Below are positions 12,174 through 27,100 of a stretch of DNA of 64,000 nt, in pieces. Under the pieces are notes generated by a model that worked only from the letters and a program-made list of their open reading frames with translations, was not told where the DNA came from and searched no databases. The position numbers and the translations under genes were made by a program. Position 1 is the first letter of the stretch. Each line of letters opens with the position of its first letter. Source of the DNA: Nymphaea colorata (taxonomy: Eukaryota > Streptophyta > Magnoliopsida > Nymphaeales > Nymphaeaceae); assembly GCF_008831285.2 (NCBI RefSeq), contig NC_045147.1, forward strand, positions 6,056,334 through 6,120,333, in the 5' to 3' direction.

Positions 12174-15100
12174 CTTTTTTTCTATTCATCATGTAACCCT
12201 AATCTCTTCTTCAAAGAGAGTAGGGTATCGATAATATGTATTTACAATTAAAAGTAAGAAAATAATAAGTAGACACACTTCTACTTTCTAATATTTCAAA
12301 AAGACTCTAGAAAACTTTAACAATATGCAGATAAATTTTATACATTGATCTATGAAAACCCTTTTGATAAAGTGACAGACCCCAAACATCTGAGTGAACT
12401 AGATCACATGACTTTTCCAACTCAATCTCTATGACAAAAAGGTAAAGCATGAATCTTTGCCAGCCCACAACTTTGACAATTCTTTATATCATTAGATTTC
12501 ACAATTATAGATCAGTCAACATGTGCTTCAAGATGTCAATAGTCACAAAAAACACGTTTTTTTTCGAAAAAAACTCGATAAATTAAATGGTCGTTTAAAA
12601 CTTTTAGAAATGCATTTTTTTGAAAAAAAAACGTTAAAAACAAAAAAAAAAACGCGTTTTAACGTGTTTTTTTCACTTTCATTTTTTTTAATGCCAAACT
12701 GTTTTTTTTTCATTTTTCATTTTTTATTTGTTGCAAATCTACTTACCTTTTGATGTTTGTGTTATTAGTTTTCTCAGTTATTTTATTTTTCCTCCATTTT
12801 TAAAACTTGTTAACGTTATTTGTGACTATGGTAGAAACATGTCACAATCTTTGGTGCTACAACATTGATTCACCCTTTAGTGATACATATGCTCTACACT
12901 TCTCTCATCTTAAGAAATTTGGGTCCTACCAATCAAGAAAAAATAAATCCCCTTTCCTATGGCCAATTCCAATCTTCCTCCCTGACTACCGATCCTACAC
13001 TACACATCCATAGGAGAGAAGATAACAATACAATTTTGTTTTGTAATTTGACTAAAAAAAAATATATTTATAGCAAGAGAAGGAACATGACAAACATTAT
13101 CAATATATATTTAACGTTTTAAGTCTCGGCGGGTTTGGGGGAGCAGGTCCAGACCCAGACCCGAGCTCCACGCGTGAATAGGGTACCGACTCGCCCTCTT
13201 CTCCCTCGACTTTCCCTCTTCTCCCTCGCCTTCCGTAGAACCTCCCTCTTCTTCGTTCTCTCATCTCTTGCCGATTCTTGAGACAGAGAAGCAGGCAACG
13301 GAAGAAGGGCAGCGGCGACAGAGGTGAAGGGTGGCGGCAACGAAGGTGAGCCTCCCGACCTCCCTCTACCTTTTCCCTCCTCCTTCTTCCTTCTTCCTTC
13401 TTCCTTCTTCTTTCTTCTCCTTCTCCCTCCTTCGTAGCACTCTCACCCCTCTGCCCACGCCCTTTCCCTCTCGCACAGCCTCCCTCCTGCGCAACCCTCT
13501 CCCCTCTCCGTCAGTGCCCTCCTTCTGCCCGCTCGCTCTCTCTCTCTCTCTGCTCGAGCTCTCACTCCCTCACTAATGCTCTCTCTCTGCCCGCACTCTC
13601 CCTCTCTGCACATCCTCTTTCTCTCGCACCTGGCCCCTTTCCCTCGCCACTTTTTGTCCGTCTCAACACTCGGTCTGCACTCCCTCTGTAACACTTGTTT
13701 TGTAGGTGGGCCGGATCGGGTCCAAACCCGGACCTGAATCCAGCATAGTGGGAGCCCGACGTCACCCTCCTCTCCCTCGTCTCCCTCGTTTCCCCTCTTC
13801 GTCTCTCCCTTTGCTACGACCACAACATAGAGAAGAGGAAGACAGAGGTCGGTGCAGCGGCAATGGAAGTGGACGGCGGCGGCGGTGGCGCTCAGGTGAG
13901 CCATCGGTCTCTCTCTCTGTCTCTTCCTCTCCCTCCCGTGTTGTTCCCCTTTTCTGGCAGCTCTCTCTCCCGCACTCTCTCTCTGTCCATGCTCTCTGCT
14001 CGAGCCCTCTCCCTTCTGTCCGAACCCTCTTTGCTCGCCCTCTCACTATGCATGCCCTCTTCCTCCCACGCATCCTTGCACGCTCTCTCTCTGCCTGCAC
14101 TATCCCCTCTCCGTCAGCACCCTCTGCCCACGCCCTTTCCCTCTCCCATAGCCCCTTTTAAAACTACCGTGGGCCTCTTCTAATGACAAACCCCTATCTT
14201 ACACCTCCTTTTCGTCGATTTTGATTCCCTTATCGCTGTTTGATCGGATTTCAGCTTGGGGACGTGTTCTCCCCCTCATAACAGTGGCTAGAATGCGTTG
14301 GTGGTGGCGACATTGAGGGATTTTAGCCGTTTGAGGACCTCTCGAACTCTTGAGGTGGCTGCCGGGAGGATTGCAGCAGTTCAGACTCTTTAATTGGGGT
14401 GAGCAAGGCCTAATCGAGCCTATATTGTTGTATATTTTCTGTTGGAGCACGTATAAATATTGTTTGAGCATGGTAGAATTAAGTATTGGTGATTTTAGGA
14501 TGCATGTTAGCCACTTTGCTTTTGGGGAAAGTTTAGATTATGTTGGAGAAGCGATGATTCATGTCTATAATGATCTTTTAAGCTTGAGGTGTTGAGTTTC
14601 AAAGCAATAGGGAAGCATGGTAGAGATTGTGATGTTGTGGAGAAGATTTAGAACCGTTTAGTGAGCACGTGGCGCATGCTTTTGTGAACGGGTGTATCTT
14701 GGCGTTATTTGGAAAAAGAATACGTAAGTTGGATGTAACTATTGGGTTGACGCCTCGACTAAAGAAAGCAAATGAGAAATGTGTTAGTGGTGGATTGACC
14801 GAAGCATTGATTTTTGACGTTTGGTGGCAACGTCAAGAAGTTGGGAAGTGGCCTGTTGGACGGCTTTGTGGGTCAACACTACCCATTGACACCCCCCTTG
14901 AGGCGATGACATGCCTCACTGGTTATATTTTCTACTTGTATACATTGTAAAGCGAAACGAGTAGAGAACTTACCATTTGATTATGTTTGCAGGTACACCG
15001 GGCACGTCAAAAAGGCCTTGAGCAATGTAGGTTGTAGTTCGAAGTGTTTAGTGGACGCGCGATAGGTATGACGGCATTCCAGGCAAACCTCTGCCTGGGG

Positions 15101-18100
15101 CCAACGTGTGAATGTGTGTTCCTAGGATCATGGGATCCTAGGATTGTGATGTGATTGAATGATTGTTTTGTGAGTGAATGTATGTATGCATGCAAATGAT
15201 TTGATTCATGATAAGATTTGTTTTGAAAAGCTATTAGAAGCTTGTTTTGAAAATGTTACGGATTGCATGTGCATGCTAAAATTGATAACTGCTTAGGATA
15301 GATGAGGTGGGGTATCGAGTCGAGTGTCTCCTCGACCCCAATCGTGCATTAGAAAACATCATAGAATGATAATTGCCTAGGATAGCTATGAGCCAATCAC
15401 GAATCGAGACTACTCTTCGTGGTTCAGCTAAGTTTTGAAAGATGTGACTGATGTATGTGATTGTGAATGTTGTGATTTGTTGCATATGCATTGCCATAGG
15501 CAATGATGCAATTGAATGAATTGAAGTGTAGTTGTACCCGTATTGTTATGATGGCTAGCAAAGACTATTAATGTTATGTGTAGACCTCATGTAGAGGCAA
15601 TTGGAGGTGTGGGTGCACTTGTGAAGTGAACCAACCTCATGAGCTAGCCAGTCATTTTGTGAATGATTTGTCATGTGACAAGTTTTGTTTTGGAAAGCTA
15701 TTAGAAGCTCGTTTTGAAAATTGTTACGCATTTGCATGTGCATGCTAGAATTGATAGTTGTTTAGGATAGAAGAGGTGGGGTATCGAGTCGAGTGTCTCC
15801 TCGACTTTGATTGTTCATTAGAGAGCATCATAGAATGATAATTGCATACGACAGCTACGAGTCATCACAGATCGAGACTACACTCCGGGATTTGACTAAG
15901 TTTTGAAAGCTGTGAATGATGTGTTTGATATGATGTGAGTGCTTATGAATGTGAATGTTGTGATTTGTTGCATATGCATTGCCATGGGCAATGATGCAAA
16001 TGAATGAATTGGAGGGTAGTTGTACCCGTACAGTATGATGGCTAGCTAAGAATGTAATGATATGTATGGCCCTCGTGTGGAGGCAATTGGAGGTGTGGGT
16101 GCACTCGTGAAGTGTACCAATCTCATGAGCTAGTCAGTCATTTTGTGAATGTGCTATTGTAATGATAATAATGAAAGAATAAGAGATGAGAGACCAGTGG
16201 GATGTGGCTATGTGTTTGGGAGTTGTCCCGCCTATTGTTGTTTATTTCACCACCCTCGACTATAAATTTGGTGCTTTCGATTTACTTAATTTGACAAGTA
16301 AGGTCCCGCCTTTGCCACTGGTCTCGCCTGTTCGGAGCGCAGGCGATGCAAGGCCCCAGGGTACTGTTGTGTGATGTGCTTGGAGCGTTGGGCTCCCGCC
16401 TTCCCAACTTGGGTGTCCTAGGGAAGGCTGAGTATCTCTCCTTGGAATTCACACACCCATGGATGAGTATGTTAGCGTATGGGGATCGGGTCTGTTCAGA
16501 CCCGATCCATTCTCCTTATATCCACACGCCTAAAGTTACTGGCCGGTGGCTCTCTTGTAATATTTTATAATTTTATGTACAAATCTGTTGTAACCTATTA
16601 GGGTTATTCTCTTTAATTAAAAGATTAAGGAACGCAGGGCTGTGTTAAGCCGGCTGCTCCCTTTCCTCCATCGTCTTCTTTCATCCTCTCCTCTCAATAT
16701 ATTTGTTTTGCATACGAAGAGACGAGTACTTTGTGAAGATTCTTACATGGTATCAGAGCGAGGTTGCATCGTCCTCCGGCAAGTGATTTCAGTTTGATGT
16801 GATTAGCCCTAATCTGCCCTAAATTCTTTCTTTTCTGGCGTGGTCATCCCTCTTCTCAGTTTCTGCCCTAAATCTTGCGTGATTTGCCCTAATCGTTGTG
16901 CCCTAATTTTCTCATCGTTTTGCCCTAATTTCTGTCGTTGCCCTAAATCAATTATGGATCAGCCGACTCCCTCTCTTCTATCTTCTAGCTTTCTCTCCCA
17001 ACTTATTTCTCAAAAGCTGAATCATAGTAACTATTTGACTTGGAAACGTCAAATAGTCCCTTTTATTAAAAGTCATAGACTCTACGGGCATATCGATGGG
17101 ACTACTCCAGCACCTCCTATGTATATTGACCGTGAAGTGAAGAAGACCGTAGCGGGAGATCAAGCTGCTGGGGCTGCGGCTATGAGTGAAATCAGATTTG
17201 AATATGAAACCATTACTGAAAATAATCTTGAGTATGAAGTTTGGCTGGCTCACGACCAGTCCCTTGTTGCCTATATTACTTCTACTTTGTCAGAGGAAGT
17301 ATTAGGAGGTATTGATGATGATTTAACAGCCCTAGAGTTGTGGTCTACCCTTGCCACCACGTATTCTCAAGTATCCGAAGCATGTTTTCTGCAGTTAAGA
17401 AGGCAATTTCAGGACATCAAGCGTGGGACGCGTACTGTTTTGGAATATTTGAATGAAATTAAAAGTGTAAGTGATCAACTTGCTGCCATTGGACATTCCG
17501 TCAGCGACAAGGACAAAGTGCAACAAGCCTTGAGTGGACTGGGAACAAATTTTGATATTTTTTGCACAGCCTTGGAAGTCCTACCTGTTCTTCCATCTTT
17601 CGAAGATCTCAAGGCTAAGTTATTCCAACACGAAGCTAGTCGTGTTCAACGACAGAATTTGATTCCTTCCAACAGTCACAATGTACTGATCACAGGAACA
17701 CATGCATTGCAAGGGAATTGCACTCGTACTTGGATTCCTCAGGCAGGAATGGGAAGAGGGTTTCTCCCAACACCACAGGGCATATGAACAATACTTCTGC
17801 CACATCTAGAAGGGTTCTAACTTGTTTCTATTGCAACAAGAGGGGGCATGTAAAGTCAGAATGTTGGCACAACCCGCAGAACAAAAATAATCAGATTAGA
17901 CGTGAGAACAAAGCAGCAGTAGGGTCAGCTTCATCATCATCTAGATCTAATGTTTTAGCAGACGTACAGCAACTCCTCATGACAGCCCTGTCTAGGCTTC
18001 ATTTGAAACAAACCAAGCAAGGAGAATGGTATGTGGACTCTGGAGCAGCAGCTCATGTTACTGGTGATGCAGGTAATCTCTCTAATGCTCTCCCTTATTT

Positions 18101-21100
18101 AGATAAAGGCTCAGTTGTCACGGGAGATGGTTCCCATCACACAATATCACACATTGGAAATGTACAAATTTCTATGGGCTCTTCTTCGATTCCATTAAAG
18201 AATGTTCTTGTTGTTCCAAGTGTCAAGAAAAATATTATTTCAGTGTCCAAGTTTATTGATGATACTCAATCCTCTGTTGAATTCACACCCTCTTCTGTTT
18301 ATGTCAAGGATGCTCGAACCAAGAAGACATTCGCTGAGGGCACTCGCAAAGGAGATATGTAAGTCCTTGAAGGAGCTCCACAGATGTCAAAACCTCACCT
18401 TTCCGATTCATGTTTTCCAAGTCATAGTGAAGTCAATGTCACATAGTATAATAAGCCATCCATTTGGCATGGTCGGTTAGCTCATTGTAGTCAATCTTTT
18501 GTTCGAAATCTTGTTGCAGACGGGCTCTTAGATAAGTCCAGTCTGAGTTCTGTCAGTGAGTCCAGCATGTGCTCGAGTTGTCATATCTGTAAGAGCCATG
18601 CCCTTCCTTTTCAATTAATAAATAAAAGAGCTTCAAAGGTTTTTGACACCATATATTCTGATGTTTGGGGGCCTGCTCCAGTTCCTTCTTCTTCTGGGAG
18701 TAGATACTATGTCATTTTTGTTGATTCATATTCCCGATATACTTGGATCCATTTCATGAAACACAAATCAGAAGTTTTTCGCTTATTCACTCAATTTCAT
18801 GCCTTGGTTCAAAATAAATACTCCAGTAATATTGTGCATTTGCAATGTGATGGTGGTGGAGAATTTATTTCTAATTAATTTACTGAGTACTTACTAGATA
18901 ATGGGATCACTAGACAAATTTCATGTCCGCATACACCTCAGCAAAACGGAATTGGTGAAAGGAAACATAGGCATATTGTTGAAAGTGCACTCCGCATGAT
19001 GCATGAAACAGACTTACCTATGACATAGTGGACCGAGGCTTTCCATACGGCTGTACATGTTATAAATCGATTGCCATTGGCTTTGCTTGATGCAAAATCA
19101 CCATTTTTTCTTTTACAGCAAGAACAGCCACGTTATGAGGAGTTGCGTGTTTTTGGATGTGTGTGCTATGTGCATGTTGATGTTTCCTTGCGAAACAAAT
19201 TTCAAGATCGTGCTGTTTTATGTAGATTTATAGGGTATGCAGAAAATTACAAGGGTTATAGGTGTTACAACCCTAAAACTGGGTGTGTACATATTTCACG
19301 GCATGTTGTCTTTGATGAGAACAGGTTACAGGATCCCAAGGCTACTTCTGTGACACTCAAGGACAAAAATGAAGTTTATGATACTTGGCTTCATGCTGAA
19401 ATCTTAAGACAAGGGGCAGCAATGTTGACTGAGCACAATGAGCAAGTTGTTAATGAGCCCGAGACATCTGTAAGTAGTTCCTTGAGCAGCACTACTTCCT
19501 TGGACAGCATGCCTTCATCTTCTCAGCCCAGTGAGCCACCTATACATAATCGATTCTCAGGCCTGGTGTATTCTAGGCGATCAGTTCCTACTGCAGTTCC
19601 ACGCCAATCACAACGCGTGTGCGACATCCTATTGATAGATGGGTGAGCTATAACAATTTTTCTTTGGATTTTCAGCTGTTTATGACAGAAGTCAGCAAAA
19701 AGGTGGAACCAACATCTTATCACAATGCGAGTAAAGAAAAATGTTGGGTTGAAGCTATGAATGAGGAAATGGCAGCCTTGCATGAATGTCAGACTTGGCA
19801 GATTGTCCCTCGTCCAGCTGATAAGAATGTTGTGGGATCCAAATGGGTTTATAAACTGAAATATAAACCAGATGGTAGCATTGATCGGTATAAAGCACGA
19901 CTTGTGGCGCGCGGTTTCACTCAGCAATATGGGGAAGATTATGATGAAACATTTAGTCCAGTCATCAAGATGGGAACAATCCGTGTGATTATTTCTCTTG
20001 CAGTCTCGTATGGACGGCCTCTCTTTCAGTTAGATGACAAAAATGCTTTTCTTCATGGAATTCTTAAGGAAGAGGTATACCTCCCGGCTACACTACTCAT
20101 GATTCTCAAAAAATGGGTTTGCAAATTACACAAGTCTCTATATGGGTTGAAGCAAGCTTCTCGGTCATGGTTTGATCGTTTTTCTCATCACATACAACAA
20201 GTTGGTTTTCTCCGAAGCTCTCTCGATCACTCTTTGTTTATCTATCGCACTGGAGAAGCTACCACCTGGTTACTTATCTATGTTGATGATATTGTTATAA
20301 CTGGGAATTCTTCTTCACATATATCTTATGTTAAAGGTATGTTGAAGCAAGAATTCAAGATGAAGGATCTGAGAGAATTACGATATTTTTTGGGTGTTGA
20401 ACTTGACAGGACAAATGATAGTTTGACTCTTACACAGCACAAGTATACCCTTGATATTTTGGACAGGGCAGGTATGACTAATTGCAAACCCATCACTACC
20501 CCTAGTGTTCTGAATACTAAATTGACTGCATCTGATGGAACTGCTGCATATTCCAATCCCACATTCTATCGCAGCATTGTTGGTATGTTACAATACCTTA
20601 CCTTTACTCGCCCAGACATAGTATATGCTGTAAATCAGATTTCTCAGTTCATGCATGCACCCACTGAAGGACATATGGATGCCGCTAAGCGGATCCTATG
20701 GTATCTCAAAGCTACTCTTGGAGATGGACTAGTCTACACAAAATGTTCCAATGTTTCTCTTGGACATAGCATATATACATATACTGATGCCGACTGGGCA
20801 GGCGATTCCGATGACCGACGATCAGTTTCAGGTTTCTGTCTCTTTCTTGATTCTAAATTAAATTTGTTGGAGCAGTAAAAAGCAGCGTGCTGTTGCACGT
20901 TCTAGCACTGAGGCAGAGTATAGAGCAATGGCTGCAGGGACGGCTGAAGCGTCATGGTTACGTCATTTACTTGGGGAGCTCAATCTTCCTATTGTTCGGT
21001 CATCATTACTATGTGACAATCAAAGTGCGATAAAAATTGCTTTCAATCTCATTTTGCATAATCGCACCAAACATATAGAGATTGATCAACATTTCATTCG

Positions 21101-24100
21101 TCAGAAGGTTGAAGAAGCCGAGATCTTGCCTACTTATATATCCACCAATGAACAGATAGCTGATCTTTTTACCAAAGGTCTCACTGGGCAGCATTTTTGG
21201 GATTTGAAGAACAAGTTGTGCATGATCAAATCTCATGCACAACTTGAGGGGAGCTGTTAGCGTATGGGGATCGGGTCTGTTCAAACCCGATCCATTCTCC
21301 TTATATCCACACGCCTAAAGTTACTGGGCGGTGGCTCTCTTGTAATATTTTATAATTTTATGTACAAATCTATTGTAACCTATTAGGGTTATTCTCTTTA
21401 ATTAAAAGATTAAGGAACGCAGGGCTGTGTTAAGCCGGCTGCTCCCTTTCCTCCATCGTCTTATTTCATCCTCTCCTCTCAATATATCTGTTTTGCATAC
21501 GGAGAGATGAGTACTTTGTGAAGATTCTTATAGAGTACGCTACCGCTGCAGCGGGAATGGATCCATACTGTTCTAGGCCAGCACGGGGGTTGTTTCTCGG
21601 CTGTAGGCCCCCCGTGGTGTGCACGTGCCTATGTTTGCACTCACAGGAATTGTCAATTCACTGAAGTTAATGAAAATGAAAAGTATGTGAATGAAATGTA
21701 CATGAATGAAGTGCATGTGAATTGAAATTGTGTTATTGTGGCCATTGAGTGGCCTTTACATGTCGTGGTCTATGTGAGGGGCCTTCTTGGCAAATGATGT
21801 GACTATGCCTTGTCACGACATGATGATGATTGGTTGTTATAACTGTGATTATCTCATATTTGAACCCTACCTAAGAGGGTTTGGAATTTTCCTGGCTTGT
21901 TGCCATTCTGCGAAGGTTAAGCCTTCAGTTGTTTCTTTTTTTCAGGTTTTGGCGGACCCAGGGCAGCAGGTTGATCAGATAGCTTTACTCACATCCTACT
22001 GGGGAGGTTTTGGGTCTTTGGTAGTGCCCGCGCGTCATGGTTTGGTCTTTTTGATGCCTTATTTTTGTTAGGCATCAAAGTTGTGGTTTGGGGCATTTTT
22101 GTCATACACATAGATGTGATTTTATATGAATTGAAATTGTTATATAAATGAAAGTTTGCCCATTGTTTCTGTAGAAACACGAACCACAAAGAGAGAGAGT
22201 GGAGAACGAACACACAATCTACGTGGAAAACCTCAGAAAGAGGTGAAAAACCACGGGGAGGCTCTGACCTAGGGGCACACCGCAACCCTAGGAGAGAGAA
22301 AATTATATTTCACTTAATTCAACACTAAACACAAGTGACAATATAAAGAGGGAAAGAGGAGAAGCCGCCTAGGGTACCGAGCCCGCCTCGGTACCCGCGC
22401 CCCATAGAACCGGGTCCAGGAATGGATCCGGTTCCCACAGCAACATATTCTAACACTCCCCCTCAAGCTTGGCATACATGTCAAACATGCCAAGCTTGCT
22501 AACATTCTTTTCGAATGAAGAAGTACAAAGCCCTTTAGTTAGGACGTCTGCAACTTGATCTTCAGACTTCATATATGGCAGAATCAGCTCCTTTGAGTCA
22601 ATGCGTTCCCGGATAAAATGACGGTCAATCTCCACATGTTTGGTCCTGTCATGTAGAACTGCATTATTGGCAAGATTAATCGCAGACTTGTTGTCACAGT
22701 ACATCTTCATTTTATCTCCCAGTTCCACACCAATATCAGTCAAAAGAATCTTCAGCCACAGCATCTCTGTAACCCCCATTGCAACAGCCCTGTACTCAGC
22801 CTCAGCACTAGACCTCGAACATACTTCTTGCCTCTTACTTCTCCAAACAACTAGGTTACCTCCAAGAAAGATACAATACCCTGTAGTAGACCTCCTTGTG
22901 TCAGTGCAACCTGCCCAATCTGCATCTGAGTAGCCCTCAATAGTAAGTTTGTCTTGTCGAGCATACAGCAGTCCTTTTCCTGGGTCATTCTTTAGATATC
23001 CCAACACTCTTTCTGCACTCTTCCAATGACAATCCGTGGGAGCATGCATAAATTGACTTAGCACATTTACCGCATACGTGATATCAGGGCGAGTTAGAGT
23101 AAGATAGATAAGCTTACCTACTAGCCTCTGATATCGCCCTTTTCCTTCCTCATCCAGAATAGTGCCCGTCTTGATACTTATCTTAGTTCCCGACTCTATA
23201 GGAGTAAGATAGGGCCTACAACCAAGTTTGCCTGTCTCCTTTAGTAAGTCAAGAGTGTACTTCCTTTGATTCATAACCAGCCCTGTCTCTGATCGAGCAA
23301 TCTCTATCCCCAGAAAGTATCTCAGCTTACCCAGATCCTTGAGGTCGAATTCTTTAGCTAATCTCTCCTTCATCTTTCTGTTTTCTTCTTCGTCACTGCC
23401 AGTGACAATCATATCATCAACGTAGACAAGGAGAAGACTCACCAGACCACCTCTCTGCTTTATGAATAGGGTATGATCTCCATTTCCTTGCTTGTACCCA
23501 GTAGACTTCATAACGATCCTTAGTCTCTCAAACCAAGCTCTAGGCGACTGCTTCAAGCCATACAAAGCTTTCTTGAGGTGACAACATTTTCCCTCTTGAA
23601 CATACCCGGGAGGCATGCTCATATAGACTTCTTCCTCCAGATGGCCGTTCAAGAACGCATTTTTAACATCAAGCTGGTCCATGCGCCACTTCCTGTGCAC
23701 AGCAAGAGCAAGAATAACCCTCACGGTCTTCAACTTTGCAACAGGGGCAAAGGTCTCAAGATAGTCGATCCCATACTTTTGGCTGAACCCCTTTGCAACC
23801 AAACGAGCTTTATATCGATCTACAGTGCCATCAGGTTTGTACTTCACGTTGTAAACCCACTTAGAGCCAACTAAGTGTGTCCCTTTAGGGATATCAACAA
23901 CTTCCCATGTTTTGTTCTTAGCTAACGCACCCATCTCCTCTGTCATAGCATGTAACCACTTGGGATCATCCTTAGCATCATCCACCGACCTGGGAATAAC
24001 AACTTTGGATAAGGTTGTGATAAAACATTTGTAATTTGTACTGAGCTTAGCATAAGAAACAAATCTCTGAATAGGGTGAGAAGTACATGACCTGGTGCCT

Positions 24101-27100
24101 TTGCGCACAGCAATGGGGAGCTCTTCATTCGATGGACTTGGGTCATCCGGGGAGATCACAGCATTGGGATTGGTTCTATCCTCATCACCAACATCTTCCA
24201 CTGTAGCTTTCTCCTTTCTGACATAAACCTGGCCAAACAAGTGATCCCGGGCAACAATGGGCTGAGCATCCACCGTGACCCCTTCCATATGGCTGCCCTT
24301 CTCATTACTGACCGTGACCGTGTCAATCACACTGGGACTAACCTTGTAATCCAAAAACTCCATAAACTGAATTAGCTGATTAGAGGAATACTCTTCCCCT
24401 TTGTTCCCAAGACACTCCCCCTGAAGAGGATTCACCGAAAAATACGACTCATGTTCATGAAATGTGACATCCCTCGAAACATACACTTTGGAAGTAGTGG
24501 GATCCACACATTTATACCCCTTCTGAGTGGAAGAGTACCCCAAGAAAACTCCTTTAATAGACCGGGGATCAAGTTTTTTGAGAGTAGGACTATGATTATG
24601 CACAAAACAACTGCACCCAAAGACACGAGGAGTAAGAGGCCACGGATTCTGAGTGGGCCACAGGGTAGAATAAGGAGACTGACCATCCAATACCCTAGTA
24701 GGCATACGGTTAATGAGATGTGCACTAGTGAGAAGTGCATCACCCCAATACCGCTTCGGGACATGACGTTGGAACATAATGGCCCGGGTAACATTCAATA
24801 GATGACGATTTTTACGTTCAGCTATACCATTTTGAGGAGGGGTATAACTACAAGAGGTTTCATGAACAATACCCTTGCCTTTCAAGAATTCATCAAGGGA
24901 TTGGGAGACATATTCCCTTGCATTATCCGTACGGAAAGCTTGAACAGTAGTATGGAATTGAGTCTCAACAAAGGCAACAAAGTTTTTCACAACTGCTGGA
25001 ACCTCACTACGGTCTCGCAACAAGTACACGAACGTACATCTAGAGTAATCATCAATAAGCGTCAAAAAATAGTGACAACCACCACACGTGGGTACTCCAG
25101 AAGGACCCCAAACATCGGAATGAACTAAGGCAAACGGATGAGTGGTTTTATTCAAAGAAATAGGGTACGAAGCCCTGACATGTTTAGCCAATTGACACAC
25201 TTCACAAGCGAAGGAGTCAATTGAGACAGAAGCAAACAAATGAGGAAACAACTTCTTTATTAACTGGAAGGGTAGATGTCCAAGACGCTCGTGCCATCGC
25301 AGAACAGTAGATCTATCGTTCACACCAGACAAGTGACCACTCGTGGCAGAAATCAATGCTGAAGCAACTTGTACCGGCAGCCTGTAGAGCCCATCAGTAA
25401 CCGAACCAATCCCAATCTTCTTCCCCGTCACCAAGTCCTGCAGGGAACAATGATCAGCAGAGAAAATCAGATTACAGTTTAATTCTTTAGTAATACTGCT
25501 GACAGAGAGTAAGTTCACAGGAATATTTGGAACATGCAGGGCATTGTGGAGACGGTATTTGTTCAACAGGGACAAGCTCCCTTTCCCAGCCACAGAGATA
25601 GAAGACCCATCTGCCATAGACACGCGTTGCTTGCCAGAGGAAAGTTGATATTCTTGAAAGAGTTTAGAGTCCCCTGTCATGTGGTGAGTGGCTCCACTAT
25701 CAACAATCCAATCACCAAGAGAAGGGTTACCTTGATCAGTCGAGGCAACGAGAGCTTGGGCTAGCTGAGCCCCTTCAGACGTGGAGGACTCCTCAGGGGT
25801 AGTAGATAGACGGCTGATGTATGCCTGTAGCTCCTTGAGTTGAGCAGGGGACAACTTGGACTTTGCACCACTAGAAGAATTGCTCTGACTGGAATCAGAC
25901 ACAGAAGGGCTGCGCTTGCCAGAGGGAGGACGACCTCTGACCAGTCTCTTCTCGGGATGAAGATCCCAACAGAAATCCACCGAATGCCCCAACTTGTGGC
26001 AATGAGTGCAATGTCGGGCAGGACGCTGCCCAGTCCCTGAGGCACGGCTGACAAAGGCAGAAGGGCCATGACCGGTGTCAAGATGCATCACCTGGCGACG
26101 TTGTTCTTCAGACTCAACACGAGCATATACTTCCTCTATCCCCGGAATCTCATCACCATTAAGAATCTGGCTACGAATAGACTCAAATTCATCCCGCAGG
26201 CCTCCCAGAAACAGAAACGTACGGTCCATCCATTCCTTTTCCCAGTAGAGGGAATGATCTGAACCGCATGTCCACTCATCAGTCACATGATAATCTAGCT
26301 CCTCCCATTTGGTCTTCAGGGCAGCATAGAAGGCAGCAACAGACAAATCACCCTGTGTCAGAGAGTAAATACTGCGTTTAACCTGATAGGTGCGCAAATG
26401 TCTCTTCTTGCGACCATACATCTTTGCAAGCACAGTCCACATATCAAAAGAGGTCGGCTTCCGCAGAATGAGGGGCTGGATATCGGATGACACGGAGCTG
26501 ATAATCCACACCTTCACTTGGCTGTCCTCCAACGCCCACGTCGCCCATTGAGGATCAGATTTGATGGGCGCAGGTTTGTCGCCAGTGATGTAAGAGAGAC
26601 GCCCACGGCTAGTAATCCCAATCTCGAGAGCGGCAGACCAAGATAGGTAATTGTCCTTGGTCAGACGGATGGAGGTGACCTGGATCGGCACGTTCTCAAT
26701 CTTGGAGGCGCTGCCCGTGTCAAGAACGGCATCTTTTTGAGTCCCCATCGCTTCTGCCATCACAAACAAGCACACAGCAACAAGAGGCACAGCAGCGGGA
26801 ATGAGGCAACGGCGACGGGAAGGAGGCAGCGGCGACGGCGGCAGCGATGTGCTTCTTGTTTCTACCCACGGTGGCAGAAACAAAGAACGGGGCGAACGGA
26901 GGACCGCAGAGGCGTAACAGAGGACGGCGGCGGCAGAGCAGGGCGACGTCACAAGGGCAGCAGCGACGCCGGAACAGAGGACGGCGGCGGCGGAACAAAG
27001 GACAGCGGCGGCAGAGCAGGGCGACGTCACACGGGCAGCAGCGGCGCCGGAACTTCAACGGCGTCGGGCGACGAAAAAACTTGACGATCCTCGGAAAAAA

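Larger units (their letters stand above)
16470..21532 (+). mobile_element. Copia element 1, complete but decayed
   Basis: Two 278-bp LTRs (16470-16747, 21255-21532) flank a gag-protease-integrase-RT-RNase H region, the Copia order. The target-site duplication is gagta (16465-16469, 21533-21537). The primer site TGGTATCAGAGC follows the 5' LTR directly. The LTRs differ at about eight sites, including the final CA which is TA in the 3' copy, roughly 97% identity. Several stops and frameshifts make it non-autonomous. It is inserted in solo LTR D and lies antisense to the peptidase gene. Confidence 0.93.

Noticed and set aside
13120-14183. Several overlapping Ser/Pro/Leu- or Arg-rich open frames on both strands (for example 13443-13904 minus and 13706-14161 plus)
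   Set aside because: They arise from the CT-rich tracts of the solo LTR family. They have no shared motif and recur in frame-shifted form in every copy (also near 37200-37800 and 57380-58030).
15276-15980. Two similar blocks in solo LTR D (gaggtggggtatcgagtcga at about 15307 and 15775) considered as a separate tandem-repeat element
   Set aside because: The block occurs once in the other copies at the same relative position, so this is a local duplication within copy D.
17718-17805. Overlapping Gag and protease frames of Copia 1 considered as programmed ribosomal frameshifting
   Set aside because: Copia 2 and Copia 7 make Gag-Pol in one frame, and Copia 1 carries several other random lesions, so decay is simpler.
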